Shown piece by piece: positions 17,166 to 25,396 of a DNA stretch of 64,000 nucleotides. Positions within the stretch are counted from its first letter, which is position 1. Every line of letters starts with the position of its first letter. The notes beneath the pieces were generated by a model. That model was not told the origin of the DNA, made no database searches, and worked only from the letters and a program-made list of their open reading frames with translations. Position numbers and translations under genes: made by a program. Source of the DNA: Gammaproteobacteria bacterium (GTDB lineage: Bacteria; Pseudomonadota; Gammaproteobacteria; Pseudomonadales; Azotimanducaceae); NCBI GenBank assembly GCA_026707945.1, contig JAPOVV010000110.1, positions 62,001 through 126,000 on the forward strand, in the 5' to 3' direction.

Positions 17166-19127
17166 ATGAAACTAAGAAGCGTCCGTATATCGAACTATCG
17201 TTCCGTAGAAGATAGCACGGAATTCGAAATCGACGATGTAACGTGCCTCGTTGGAAAAAACGAAGCGGGAAAAAGCGCAATACTACTCGCCCTAGGTGCT
17301 CTGAATCCCGATGAGGCGACACCGATAACGCTGGACAAAGAGCGCGACTATCCGCGTCGTAACTTGGTTCGATATGAGCAACTTCACGATGATGGAGAAG
17401 CCATAGTCGCTAGTACGACTTGGGAATTGGAAGACGAAGATATCGTAGTGATCGCCGAAGCATTAGGCGACGGCGCGATGAAGTCCAGAGAAGTTGAGGT
17501 GATTCTTCGTTATGGCGGAGAGCGAGAAGTGAAAGCTAGCATCGATTATTCTGTCTGTATTGCTCATTTCCTCGGTCTATTTAAACTAGATGCACCAGAT
17601 CGGTCACAGGTAGGAAAACCCCGAACTACTACTGAGCTAATCGCTAATCTAAACGACCTTGACGATCCCAGTTCTAAGCAAGAAGAGCTACGTGACTACC
17701 TAAACGACCATGGTAGCGTGGTATCTCAATTAAATAGTCTCATACTACATCAGATGCCAACATTCATGTATGTTTCCTCATATGATCGAATGGATGGGGC
17801 GATACAGATCGAACAGACACGGGAGCGAATAAGTACGGGAGAAATTGACAACGAAGAGCAACGAGGCAGTCGTCTTTTCGTTGACTTTCTTGAATACGCG
17901 GGTGTCCCAATCGATGAGATTTCAGACGTATCAACGTACGAAACGTTCAATGCCTGGCTAAAAGCGGCGTCAACGAACATTACGGAACAGGTTCTCGAAT
18001 ATTGGTCGCAGAACCCCGACTTGGACGTCGAAGTAACGATCGATCAGGCGCGTCCTGGTGACATAGCTCCGTATAACGAAGGATCTATCGCCAGAGCGCG
18101 AATAAAGAACAACCTGCATAAAGTCGATACGCCATTTTCCGAAAGAAGTGCTGGATTTGTATGGTTTTTTTCCTTTCTCGTCAAGTTCGCTCAAATTAGA
18201 AATGACGGTACAGGAACGATTCTGCTGTTAGATGAACCTGGACTTTCCTTGCACGGTAAAGCACAAGCAGATCTGTTGCGCTTTATCGACGATAGACTCG
18301 CGCCGTCACACCAAGTTCTGTATTCCACTCATTCTCCATTCATGGTGCCGGTAGAAAGGTTGCACAACGTACGCATCGTAGAAGACAGAATTGATACGAC
18401 TGCGACCCCTCGACGTTCGGATGGTACAAAGGTGAGTCAAGATGTGCTGATGGTGGATGAGGATGCGCTTTTTCCACTTCAAGGCGCATTGGGCTATAAG
18501 GCAACACAGACTTTATTTATTGGTGAGCACACACTTTTGGTGGAAGGTCCTAGCGATATCTTGTATCTACAGGCTCTTTCTCAAGAGTTGCGCCGTAGGA
18601 AAATGGAAGGTTTAGATCCTCGATGGACATTATGTCCCGCTGGAGGGATTGACAAAATCATGCCGTTCGTCTCGCTTTTCACAGGGAATATTGCACAGAT
18701 TGCGGTGCTATCTGACGTAGCCCAAGGCTCGAAGGCACAGGTCCAAAAAATGCGGGAATCGGACGTACTACGGGCAGGTCACTTCTATGCGGTTACTGAA
18801 TTTGTGGACAAAACAGAAGCAGATATTGAAGATCTCTTCGACCCGGAGTTCTTCTCGACGATTGTGAATTCGAGTTTTAATCTTGTCGACCCAAACGTCG
18901 TTTCGGCAACGAAACTCGATGAGGATGAATTCACGCAGCGACTAGTGAAAAAGGTTGAGAGACTGTTTAACGTATTTCCGGACGATATTCCATTATTCGA
19001 CCATTTCACCCCTGCCGATTGGTTGATACGGAACCCCCAGTTGTTATCAGATGAAAACGAAAAGACCAACGAAACTCTTGCTAAAGCAGAGGATATATTT
19101 CGGACGTTTAACGATCTACTTGATTAG
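17166..19127 (+). CDS. OLD-like AAA ATPase with TOPRIM-like domain
   Basis: The 653-residue protein has an SMC/RecF-like split ATPase: Walker A GKNEAGKS at 30-37, YRSVED near the N-terminus, and Walker B ILLLDEPGLSLHGK with D356 and E357, followed by the STHSPF H-loop. A TOPRIM-like domain starts near 450 with LLVEGPSD (E460). The second TOPRIM acidic motif, normally DxD, reads VLSDVAQGSK, with only one aspartate, so metal-dependent nicking may be altered or lost. OLD-family proteins often act in phage defence. No UvrD-like GajB partner and no DUF4435 partner flank it, so it is not Gabija or PARIS by layout. The gap to the small upstream gene is long, hence a separate promoter. Confidence 0.82.
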   Translation: MKLRSVRISNYRSVEDSTEFEIDDVTCLVGKNEAGKSAILLALGALNPDEATPITLDKERDYPRRNLVRYEQLHDDGEAIVASTTWELEDEDIVVIAEALGDGAMKSREVEVILRYGGEREVKASIDYSVCIAHFLGLFKLDAPDRSQVGKPRTTTELIANLNDLDDPSSKQEELRDYLNDHGSVVSQLNSLILHQMPTFMYVSSYDRMDGAIQIEQTRERISTGEIDNEEQRGSRLFVDFLEYAGVPIDEISDVSTYETFNAWLKAASTNITEQVLEYWSQNPDLDVEVTIDQARPGDIAPYNEGSIARARIKNNLHKVDTPFSERSAGFVWFFSFLVKFAQIRNDGTGTILLLDEPGLSLHGKAQADLLRFIDDRLAPSHQVLYSTHSPFMVPVERLHNVRIVEDRIDTTATPRRSDGTKVSQDVLMVDEDALFPLQGALGYKATQTLFIGEHTLLVEGPSDILYLQALSQELRRRKMEGLDPRWTLCPAGGIDKIMPFVSLFTGNIAQIAVLSDVAQGSKAQVQKMRESDVLRAGHFYAVTEFVDKTEADIEDLFDPEFFSTIVNSSFNLVDPNVVSATKLDEDEFTQRLVKKVERLFNVFPDDIPLFDHFTPADWLIRNPQLLSDENEKTNETLAKAEDIFRTFNDLLD

Positions 19128-19751
19128 TCCCGCCGATGCTCAATCAAGAAGCAGGATTTCCTTAGTCACAACTCGTCCCGGTTCAGAATGGGCATCAACC
19201 CCTATCGTGCAACGCTCCCTGGAATATTGATGAATGCGCCGCTACAACTCTCACGACCGCTTACGTTCGCCAGCCCGTCAACACCAATTGAATCTGGAAA
19301 GTTGAGTAACAACCGATATATAGCGTCAGCAGCAGTGGATTTTGTTAGGTCTCGTCGCCTTTAGTCCCTAGGGCGGGCAGAAGGACGTAACTCGATTAGG
19401 AGAACGTGGTCTTGTTCTTTTCGACTTACTCAAACTTCAACGGAAGATCGAAGGCTGGCGCAACGTACTAGAGGCATAACTTCACACGAAACAAAAACGC
19501 TCGAACATACGAGAGTGTGTGAGCGACGAATACCAGATCAGGATTCTTGTGAGATTGTCTATGTCGACGAGAGCGCCGAACGCCCAGTACTTTGAACTTC
19601 GTTCACGCGTCGTTACACGTTAAAAATCGATTTCTGGAGTGCACGCCGTTCACACGATTTTCTTATCCTCCGGTTAGATTGAACTCTACGTTGCAAGTTC
19701 CTCACGAACCTGACTGACCGACGCTTCGCTGGACTGTTTCGTTACTTATCC
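19128..19751. other. 624-base stretch without a recognisable gene
   Basis: No frame of useful length with a start and ribosome site is seen. On the plus strand a 35-codon open stretch ending at about 19479 reads protein-like (it includes LVLFDLLKLQRKIEGW) and could be the end of a decayed gene, but it begins after a stop and matches nothing I recognise. The rest is featureless. Confidence 0.5.
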
Positions 19752-20873
19752 TCAAATCAACTTCAATTCATCCGAGTCGTTCTTTGACAAGGCATGCTGA
19801 AGGTTTGGTGATTCGATTTGTCTAAGGCTCGTGAATACGCCCCAAGTGTCTTCCAGATGTTCATATTTTTCGTAGAGAATCTCCCTCATTTCACCGTCGA
19901 TCTTCGTGTTGAAAGTTCGCACGCGCTTGGCGTCGTACACATATCGATACTCATAAAAGCTACCGAATAGCGCGTCGCAGTGAAAGCACCCGTTACTCAG
20001 GTACGCAGCGTCCGCCGTTCTACTATAGCGTAGCTTTATTTCGCCGATTGCTAGGTCCTCGGGCAGTCGCGTCAATATATCCTGCAGCAGGTCTTCGTGT
20101 TCTTCGAAATCATCGACCCTAAGATCATATCGGTAGTCTCCGTAGTTTGACCCAATGCAGATTTCGTAAATAATGTCCGTCGCACGGCGACAACGCCAAC
20201 ATTTAATCGAAGCGACGTAGATGGACAGAGGTAGGACGACACCGATGGGAATACCCGGTTGACACGCTTCGGTGAACACATGTTCGAAAAACTCAACTGC
20301 TGGGGTATCTTTGCATTGCATTGACAGGTCCACATGTGCCTCAACGACGAATCCTTCATTCGGATCTTCGCGGACTCGGAATCCAGGCGTGTGTCTGTCA
20401 GTATGGAATTTCTCTTGACGAAAGACCCAAAACCCCAAGACACCGGACTCACGATATCGCCGTTGACGCCGGATTGTCTCTTCGTCGGTTTGCGCTGTCC
20501 ATTGGATTTCAATCGCAAGATTCTTTTCTGACTTGCTTGCGTAGACGTCCGCCACCCAGCGTTCGTCTTCTCCACCACCTAGATGTTCTGTGATAGCATC
20601 CCACTCATGCGCTTTTGCGCTGGTAAAAGCGAGCTCCTTCAGACTGAGGTGCGCGACCGATTCCGATTTTGCGGAGCAATCACCTTTTGACTTGTGAGCA
20701 AAGAAGCGTGTCCCGAGTTTCGATGTTTTCAGTACGACTTCTGCGTCGCAACATCTCATCCGCAAGTGCGCCATCTTCTGGTTTTGAAGCTGAAGTTCGT
20801 CCCATGCGAATCCGGGCATGGTTGTGGCATTGAGCACTTCTCCGCTATTTCGGTCTATGCACGATAGAGGCAT
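19752..20873 (-). CDS. CoiA-like nuclease-domain protein
   Basis: The 373-residue protein resembles the CoiA family. The N-terminal third has a zinc-like region with RCC (residues 39-42) and RFFAHK followed by a cysteine. The central part carries the CoiA nuclease signature: WVADVYAS, then AIEIQWTAQTDEE and a conserved RYRESG, in which D and the E of EIQ would be the metal ligands of a PD-(D/E)xK fold. LGFWVF follows. The C-terminal half has a CxxC pair (KCWRCRR) and a later CFHCDAL, suggesting metal binding. CoiA is known from natural competence in Gram-positive bacteria, but no competence gene is near; here the context is defence-like. Its actual role is unknown. Confidence 0.65.
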   Translation of the reverse strand: MPLSCIDRNSGEVLNATTMPGFAWDELQLQNQKMAHLRMRCCDAEVVLKTSKLGTRFFAHKSKGDCSAKSESVAHLSLKELAFTSAKAHEWDAITEHLGGGEDERWVADVYASKSEKNLAIEIQWTAQTDEETIRRQRRYRESGVLGFWVFRQEKFHTDRHTPGFRVREDPNEGFVVEAHVDLSMQCKDTPAVEFFEHVFTEACQPGIPIGVVLPLSIYVASIKCWRCRRATDIIYEICIGSNYGDYRYDLRVDDFEEHEDLLQDILTRLPEDLAIGEIKLRYSRTADAAYLSNGCFHCDALFGSFYEYRYVYDAKRVRTFNTKIDGEMREILYEKYEHLEDTWGVFTSLRQIESPNLQHALSKNDSDELKLI

Positions 20874-21301
20874 GGGGAATCTCTTAAGAATCCACGATGA
20901 GTGTCTGTTATGCGTGCATATTAGCGTGGCGCCGATGACTATCGGATGCTTGCTTGTGAATTGGTGAATTTCGGTTGTTCGAAGAACCGATTTGGTTTTC
21001 TTCGTAAACAGTCTATTTCGATGAATGATGTGTCAAAACCACATCCTCCAGCTCAAGACACCGTCCGTCTGATTTGCGACTGCAGTCTGAATGCTCGAAT
21101 CGCGGGGCTGTCTAGAACCGGTTGAAGTTCGTCTCTCCTCAACGACTGACTAGTCTACGCTTCCAACGGCGCCGTAAATCAACTGGCTTAGACGGTCAAT
21201 ATACGAATAACTCCCTGGGCATACGTGGCGGTGGAATCTGAATGTTAGATACTCTGATTCGGAACGTGAATTCCCTATGGTTCGCGATCCATCGACGTGG
21301 C
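20874..21301. other. 428-base stretch without a gene
   Basis: Between the CoiA-like gene and the desaturase remnant no frame has coding character. The right part may contain decayed upstream sequence of the second desaturase, but I could not align it. The near-palindrome GGTTGTTCGAAGAACC at about 20973 is the only visible symmetry and has no clear function. Confidence 0.5.
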
Positions 21302-21553
21302 TATCACTTTTGGAATATGCAATACCACCTCGAACACCACATGTATCCAGCCGTACCGTTTTTTAATTTGCCCAAACTTCGCCGAGCGATTGAGCATGAC
21401 TTACCACCAGCGCCTCATGGGTTGCGCAACACTTGGCGAGAAATGCTTGCTCTACGTCGCAGGTTTCTGGCGGATCCCAATTTCACATACATGCCAGTAT
21501 TCCCTGCACACAGTCAGCCAGCTGCTGATGTGGCTACCTCTTCGTTGTCTTGA
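21302..21553 (+). pseudogene. C-terminal remnant of a second fatty acid desaturase
   Basis: The frame encodes WNMQYHLEHHMYPAVP and the remaining C-terminus of a membrane desaturase, including the third histidine cluster HLEHH and the terminal MPVFPAHSQ, then stops at 21553. Over 69 aligned residues 58 are identical to the end of the intact desaturase at 13960-15108. The first two histidine clusters and all membrane segments are absent, so it cannot be functional. Similarity begins abruptly at about 21302, which marks a deletion or insertion breakpoint. An in-frame ATG exists at 21242 but its 20 codons do not resemble the family. Confidence 0.85.
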
Positions 21554-21625
21554 ATTCAGAGCTATCTATGAAGGTTCTTTTAAGCTCCGATGAGTTAAAT
21601 ATTCAGGATCGCTAGCTATCTCAGA

Positions 21626-22222
21626 CTATAGGTCGCTCCACTGTCGAATCGTTGTTAGTCGCACCCGCGGCGAATCCATCTGTAAGAGCTTTTGCTTATC
21701 TTCGCTATGGATGGGTAAGTAGTCAGCAAGCCTTAGACTCACGTCGCGTTCATCCCTAAAGTCGATCTGCTTGCGAACGGCACTTGGGACCTCCCGCGCA
21801 TCGATGAAATACTCAAGCAACGCAACCAAATCTGAGTCCTCGTCTCGCACCTGACGAGTCGGTTCGTCTGGAACAAAGTTGACTTCGCCCATCATAAGAT
21901 GATCCCGTTCCTCCCAGGTTACACCGACCTTAAATTTCGCGCCACCTATCGCCATGACGGCTAATCGATTTTCCGGCAATTCCTCCACTTCCACGATTTC
22001 AGCTAGTGTGCCGACTGTGTGAATAGCAGGCATGTCTTTTTCACCACCGCTGTGTACCTCCTTGCCTTCCTTGATTAAAACCACACCAAAGCCAATGTCA
22101 GCCTCACGACATTCGTTGATCATGCGAACATACCTAGGTTCGAAGATATGTAACGGCAAGTAACCGCCGCGAAAGAGAACTGTCGAAAGTGGGAACAAAG
22201 GGATTGTCAGTGAAGCGAACAT
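21626..22222 (-). CDS. LON peptidase substrate-binding domain protein
   Basis: The 198-residue product corresponds to the isolated N-terminal domain of the Lon protease without ATPase or protease parts. Typical segments are IPLFPLSTVLFRGGYLPLHIFEPRY split as IPLFPLSTVLF at 7-17 and LPLHIFEPRYV at 22-32, then GTLAEIVEVEELPENR. Such stand-alone proteins are widespread in proteobacteria and their function is poorly known; a role in substrate recognition is inferred. It is divergent from uppP with a 56-base spacer that must hold both promoters. Confidence 0.9.
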   Translation of the reverse strand: MFASLTIPLFPLSTVLFRGGYLPLHIFEPRYVRMINECREADIGFGVVLIKEGKEVHSGGEKDMPAIHTVGTLAEIVEVEELPENRLAVMAIGGAKFKVGVTWEERDHLMMGEVNFVPDEPTRQVRDEDSDLVALLEYFIDAREVPSAVRKQIDFRDERDVSLRLADYLPIHSEDKQKLLQMDSPRVRLTTIRQWSDL

Positions 22223-22278
22223 GCTTAGATCTCTAATTAAGGCTAGAATCGGGACTCTCCGTCCCGAAGCAACTTAGT

Positions 22279-23100
22279 TTGGTGGAATCGCTGCAGACGG
22301 TCTGCATTGCGCTTATCCAGGGCGTAACCGAATTCTTACCCATTTCTAGTTCAGCGCACATCCAGTTTCCGTCGTTGCTGCTGGGTTGGGAGGATCAGGG
22401 ACTTCATTTCGATGTGGCTGTTCACGCGGGTTCGCTACTCGCCGTACTGCTGTACTTCCGTCGACGGTTGCTCACGCTCACGATAGGAACGTTCAATAGT
22501 CTCAGAAACGGCCATTCAAGCGAGGATCTCGATCTCGCAGCGAAACTAATCATCGCAACGATTCCAGTGCTTATTGCAGGCTTCCTCTTCCGAGATATTG
22601 TCGCAGTCGCAACGCGCGATTTATCGATTATCGTTTTCACAACTCTACTCTTTGGTCTGCTACTTGGATTAGCGGATTGGCGAACGCATCGTCTTCGGAA
22701 GAGTGGTCACATTTTCGAGGACACCAATCCGAGTCTACTAGCTGCGTTGGCAATTGGCTGTGCGCAGATTTTCGCACTCGTCCCAGGCACCTCACGTTCA
22801 GGCGTCACTATCACAGCAGCGCTACTACTTGGTCTCGGGAGAACACAAGCCACAACGTTTTCCTTTCTCCTAGCGATCCCAGTCATTCTTGGCGCGTTTG
22901 TACTCACGCTATATGACATGAACCAGCTTGATGCGTCATTCGATTTCCAGAGCTTTGGCATAGGCTTCCTTGTCGCTGTAATCAGTGCATACTTGTGCAT
23001 CGATTTCTTCTTGAAAGTAATCGAAAAAATCGGAATGTGGCCTTTCGTCGTATATCGGCTTGTAATTGGCGTACTGCTTGGACTGACGATATGGCTGTAA
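22279..23100 (+). CDS. uppP: Undecaprenyl-diphosphatase UppP (BacA)
   Basis: UppP is an inner-membrane enzyme that removes a phosphate from undecaprenyl diphosphate so that the lipid carrier of peptidoglycan synthesis can be reused; it also gives bacitracin tolerance. The two active-site motifs are present: QGVTEFLPISSSAH at 14-27 and PGTSRSG near 173. About seven to eight hydrophobic segments span the 273 residues. The longest frame starts with TTG at 22279, with GTG one codon later as a likely alternative. The last ten bases overlap the VOC gene. Confidence 0.95.
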   Translation: MVESLQTVCIALIQGVTEFLPISSSAHIQFPSLLLGWEDQGLHFDVAVHAGSLLAVLLYFRRRLLTLTIGTFNSLRNGHSSEDLDLAAKLIIATIPVLIAGFLFRDIVAVATRDLSIIVFTTLLFGLLLGLADWRTHRLRKSGHIFEDTNPSLLAALAIGCAQIFALVPGTSRSGVTITAALLLGLGRTQATTFSFLLAIPVILGAFVLTLYDMNQLDASFDFQSFGIGFLVAVISAYLCIDFFLKVIEKIGMWPFVVYRLVIGVLLGLTIWL

Positions 23101-23492
23101 GATCAATCGACCACGTAGCAATTCCGATCGTCAATATCGATGCGATGCGCTCTTTCTACGAAGCATTCGGATTCGATTGGGATTCGTCTAGCGCCCCTCA
23201 CTTGTATGCAGTCATATTGGGAAATCAAAAGCTTAATTTCCACGCGCCTTCACTGTGGCAAAACCCAAAGTTCGCGCTTCGCGGACCAACTGCCAAGCCC
23301 GGATGCGGTGACTTTTGCTTCGTTTGGGCTTCAGATCAACATACTTTGCACAAGACGATCAAGCAACTTGACCTTGAAGTGATCGAAGGTCCCGTTGAAC
23401 GCCTCGGTGGCGCGGGCAACGGAATCAGCGTCTACGTGCGCGACCCCGACAAAAACCTCGTTGAGTTCATTTGCTACGGCACAAACAGCTAG
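23091..23492 (+). CDS. VOC-family (glyoxalase/dioxygenase-fold) protein
   Basis: The 133-residue product is a single vicinal-oxygen-chelate domain: RSIDHVAIPI at the start supplies the first metal histidine, GNQKLNFHAP the next strand, and DPDKNLVEFICY the conserved C-terminal glutamate. Such proteins bind a divalent metal and act as lyases, dioxygenases or resistance proteins; the substrate cannot be told. I chose the ATG at 23091, because the longer frame from 22995 lies inside uppP and its extra 32 residues do not fit the fold. It converges on ssb with a four-base overlap of the stops. Confidence 0.85.
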   Translation: MAVRSIDHVAIPIVNIDAMRSFYEAFGFDWDSSSAPHLYAVILGNQKLNFHAPSLWQNPKFALRGPTAKPGCGDFCFVWASDQHTLHKTIKQLDLEVIEGPVERLGGAGNGISVYVRDPDKNLVEFICYGTNS

Positions 23493-23995
23493 AAAGGTAA
23501 ATCGTCGTCTAAATCCGATCCGACTTCTGTGTCGGTTTGGCTACTCTCTCCGCCGCCAATCGATGCTTGTGCAGGCTGCGATCTTTCGTAATTCCCACCG
23601 CGACCGCCGGTTGGCGCAGGTCGATCGTATTGCGTATTGGCTGGTCCGGCACTGGCGTCCGCCCTATCTAACATGATCATCTCTCGACAGTTCACTTCGG
23701 TGCGGTAATGGGTTTGACCTTCGCGCTCAAACTGACGCGTCTGTAGCTCTCCTTCGACGTAGACGTGGCTGCCTTTCCGTAGGTACTGACTCGCAACTTC
23801 TGCCAATCTTCCCCAACACACGATGTTGTGCCAATCCGTTCGTTCTCTTCGTTGATTCGTCGCTTGATCCGTCCAGGTCTTGCCTGTCGCGATACTGAAC
23901 GTCGTCATTGAATTACCGCTCTGCATGTATCGAATCTCTGGATCTCGCCCTAAATTACCGATCAGCTGAACCTTGTTTAGGCTTCGTCCCGCCAT
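23489..23995 (-). CDS. ssb: Single-stranded DNA-binding protein
   Basis: SSB coats single-stranded DNA during replication, repair and recombination. The OB-fold spans about residues 5-110 with NKVQLIGNLGRDPE, TDWHNIVCWGRLAE and GSHVYVEGELQTR. A flexible glycine/glutamine-rich linker leads to the conserved acidic tip DLDDDLPF that recruits partner proteins. With 168 residues it has the normal size. It is likely transcribed alone. A 144-base spacer lies upstream; no clear SOS box was found there by eye. Confidence 0.96.
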   Translation of the reverse strand: MAGRSLNKVQLIGNLGRDPEIRYMQSGNSMTTFSIATGKTWTDQATNQRRERTDWHNIVCWGRLAEVASQYLRKGSHVYVEGELQTRQFEREGQTHYRTEVNCREMIMLDRADASAGPANTQYDRPAPTGGRGGNYERSQPAQASIGGGESSQTDTEVGSDLDDDLPF

Positions 23996-24139
23996 GTCTT
24001 CAATCCTCTATTTCGATTTAATCTTGTTTTCTTAGTCTGCGCGAAACTCTAAGCCAATCGCATCAGTCTTCTAACTCGTTCCCTTCTCAGACTAATTTCT
24101 TTCTTCGCGATGCGACGTTTCATCACCAAGTTTAACGAA

Positions 24140-25360
24140 TTAGCCCTTTTCGCGCGAAGTTGAACCCGATGAATAGCCAGGTGGCCGACCGCGCTCCCAA
24201 ACGTGAGCACGGGCAACCTCTTCATTGAGATCAGCGCCCCATCCAGGGCTCGACGGAATGATGGCGCTCCCCTGTTCGATTTCCAGCGGCTCAGTCAATA
24301 AGTCGTCTTTCCACGGGACATCATCGATGTCAATCTCACAAATCCTGATGTTGGGTGAGACCGCACAAAGATGTAGTGAATGCAACGTTGACAGATGCGA
24401 GTAATAGTTGTGCGGGGCGCAGTTGACCTCAAACGTCTCGGCCATCTCAACCACGCGTTTCGAATTCGCGTACCCGTTCCATGGCACGTCGACCATACAA
24501 ACGTCCATCGATCGAGCTTCGAAATAACGCCGGTACTCCCTCGTCGTAAACAGATTTTCACCTGAACATACAGGAACTCTAACCGCGTCGCGAATCTCTC
24601 GCAGTCCGTCAGGTTCGTACATGTCGATTTCTACCCACATCATGTTGAGGTCCTCCAGCACTCGACAGATGCGAGTCGCCGCCTCTACCCGAAAATTAAA
24701 GTTCAGGTCCAACGCGATATCGACATGCGGACCAACGGCGTCCCGAAACGTTCCGATTTGCGTGCGAATGTGCTCTAACAGAGCGTTGGTGATCGTGCCA
24801 TCCGTCGTCCCTTCCCCGCCGCCAAATCCCGGTCGATAGGTCCTTGCTTCTTCCCCTGGATAAATGATGTTCGTCTTAAGCGCGGTGAAACCACGTTCAA
24901 CGACCTCCTTACCTAGTGCCGTAACGTCATTCCAAGTCCGAAGCGGAGGCACGCCAATGATCTCCCAGTTTCCCGCCCTGGAACTGCCGCAGTGCGACCA
25001 ATACACGCGTTGGCGGGTACGCATTGGTCCGCCAACTAACTCATAAACCGGTACTCCTAGCGCTTTCGCTTTGATGTCCCACAATGCAAGCTCGATGCCC
25101 GCGATTGCTTTCGCAGCGATTCCGCCAGGGCTTTGTCGCGCTACCCGATACATATCCCAATACCGCGTTTCAATTGGCCGTGGATCTTTACCAACCAAGA
25201 TCGTCTGTAATTCCTTGGCAGTACCCACCACACTATAGGGCAACCTGCCATCAGAGCACTCGCCGTATCCCGTAATACCTGCATCGGTGCGTACTGCAAC
25301 AAAGGACCACGGTCGCCACCCTGCGTCAACAACGAATGTCTCTAGTCCCGTTATCTTCAT
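24140..25360 (-). CDS. Mandelate racemase/muconate lactonizing (enolase superfamily) enzyme
   Basis: The 406-residue product has the capping domain (GITGYGECS, ALWDIKAKALGVPVYELVGG) and the barrel with three metal ligands in the expected places: D in IALDLNFN, E in MWVEIDMYE and E in CSGENLF. A histidine in CAPHNYYSHLS is placed like the catalytic base of the D-galactonate dehydratase group. So a sugar-acid dehydratase is likely, with unknown substrate. It is the last gene of a minus-strand group with a DUF3500 lipoprotein and an AhpD-like protein, 36 bases after the former. The C-terminal 15 residues are basic and serine-rich. Confidence 0.85.
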   Translation of the reverse strand: MKITGLETFVVDAGWRPWSFVAVRTDAGITGYGECSDGRLPYSVVGTAKELQTILVGKDPRPIETRYWDMYRVARQSPGGIAAKAIAGIELALWDIKAKALGVPVYELVGGPMRTRQRVYWSHCGSSRAGNWEIIGVPPLRTWNDVTALGKEVVERGFTALKTNIIYPGEEARTYRPGFGGGEGTTDGTITNALLEHIRTQIGTFRDAVGPHVDIALDLNFNFRVEAATRICRVLEDLNMMWVEIDMYEPDGLREIRDAVRVPVCSGENLFTTREYRRYFEARSMDVCMVDVPWNGYANSKRVVEMAETFEVNCAPHNYYSHLSTLHSLHLCAVSPNIRICEIDIDDVPWKDDLLTEPLEIEQGSAIIPSSPGWGADLNEEVARAHVWERGRPPGYSSGSTSREKG

Positions 25361-25396
25361 AAATAGTTCCTAATCCAATCTCGTCATATCAGTTGC

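Noticed and set aside
16904-17215. 103-codon plus-strand frame before the OLD-like gene
   Set aside because: It runs antisense to the transposase remnant and into the OLD-like gene start; composition is not protein-like.
17166-20873. Gabija or PARIS defence system
   Set aside because: Only the OLD-like ATPase is present; there is no UvrD-like helicase and no DUF4435-like partner beside it.
19752-20873. Natural competence locus
   Set aside because: Only a CoiA-like domain is seen; no comEA, comEC, dprA or pilus genes are in the window.
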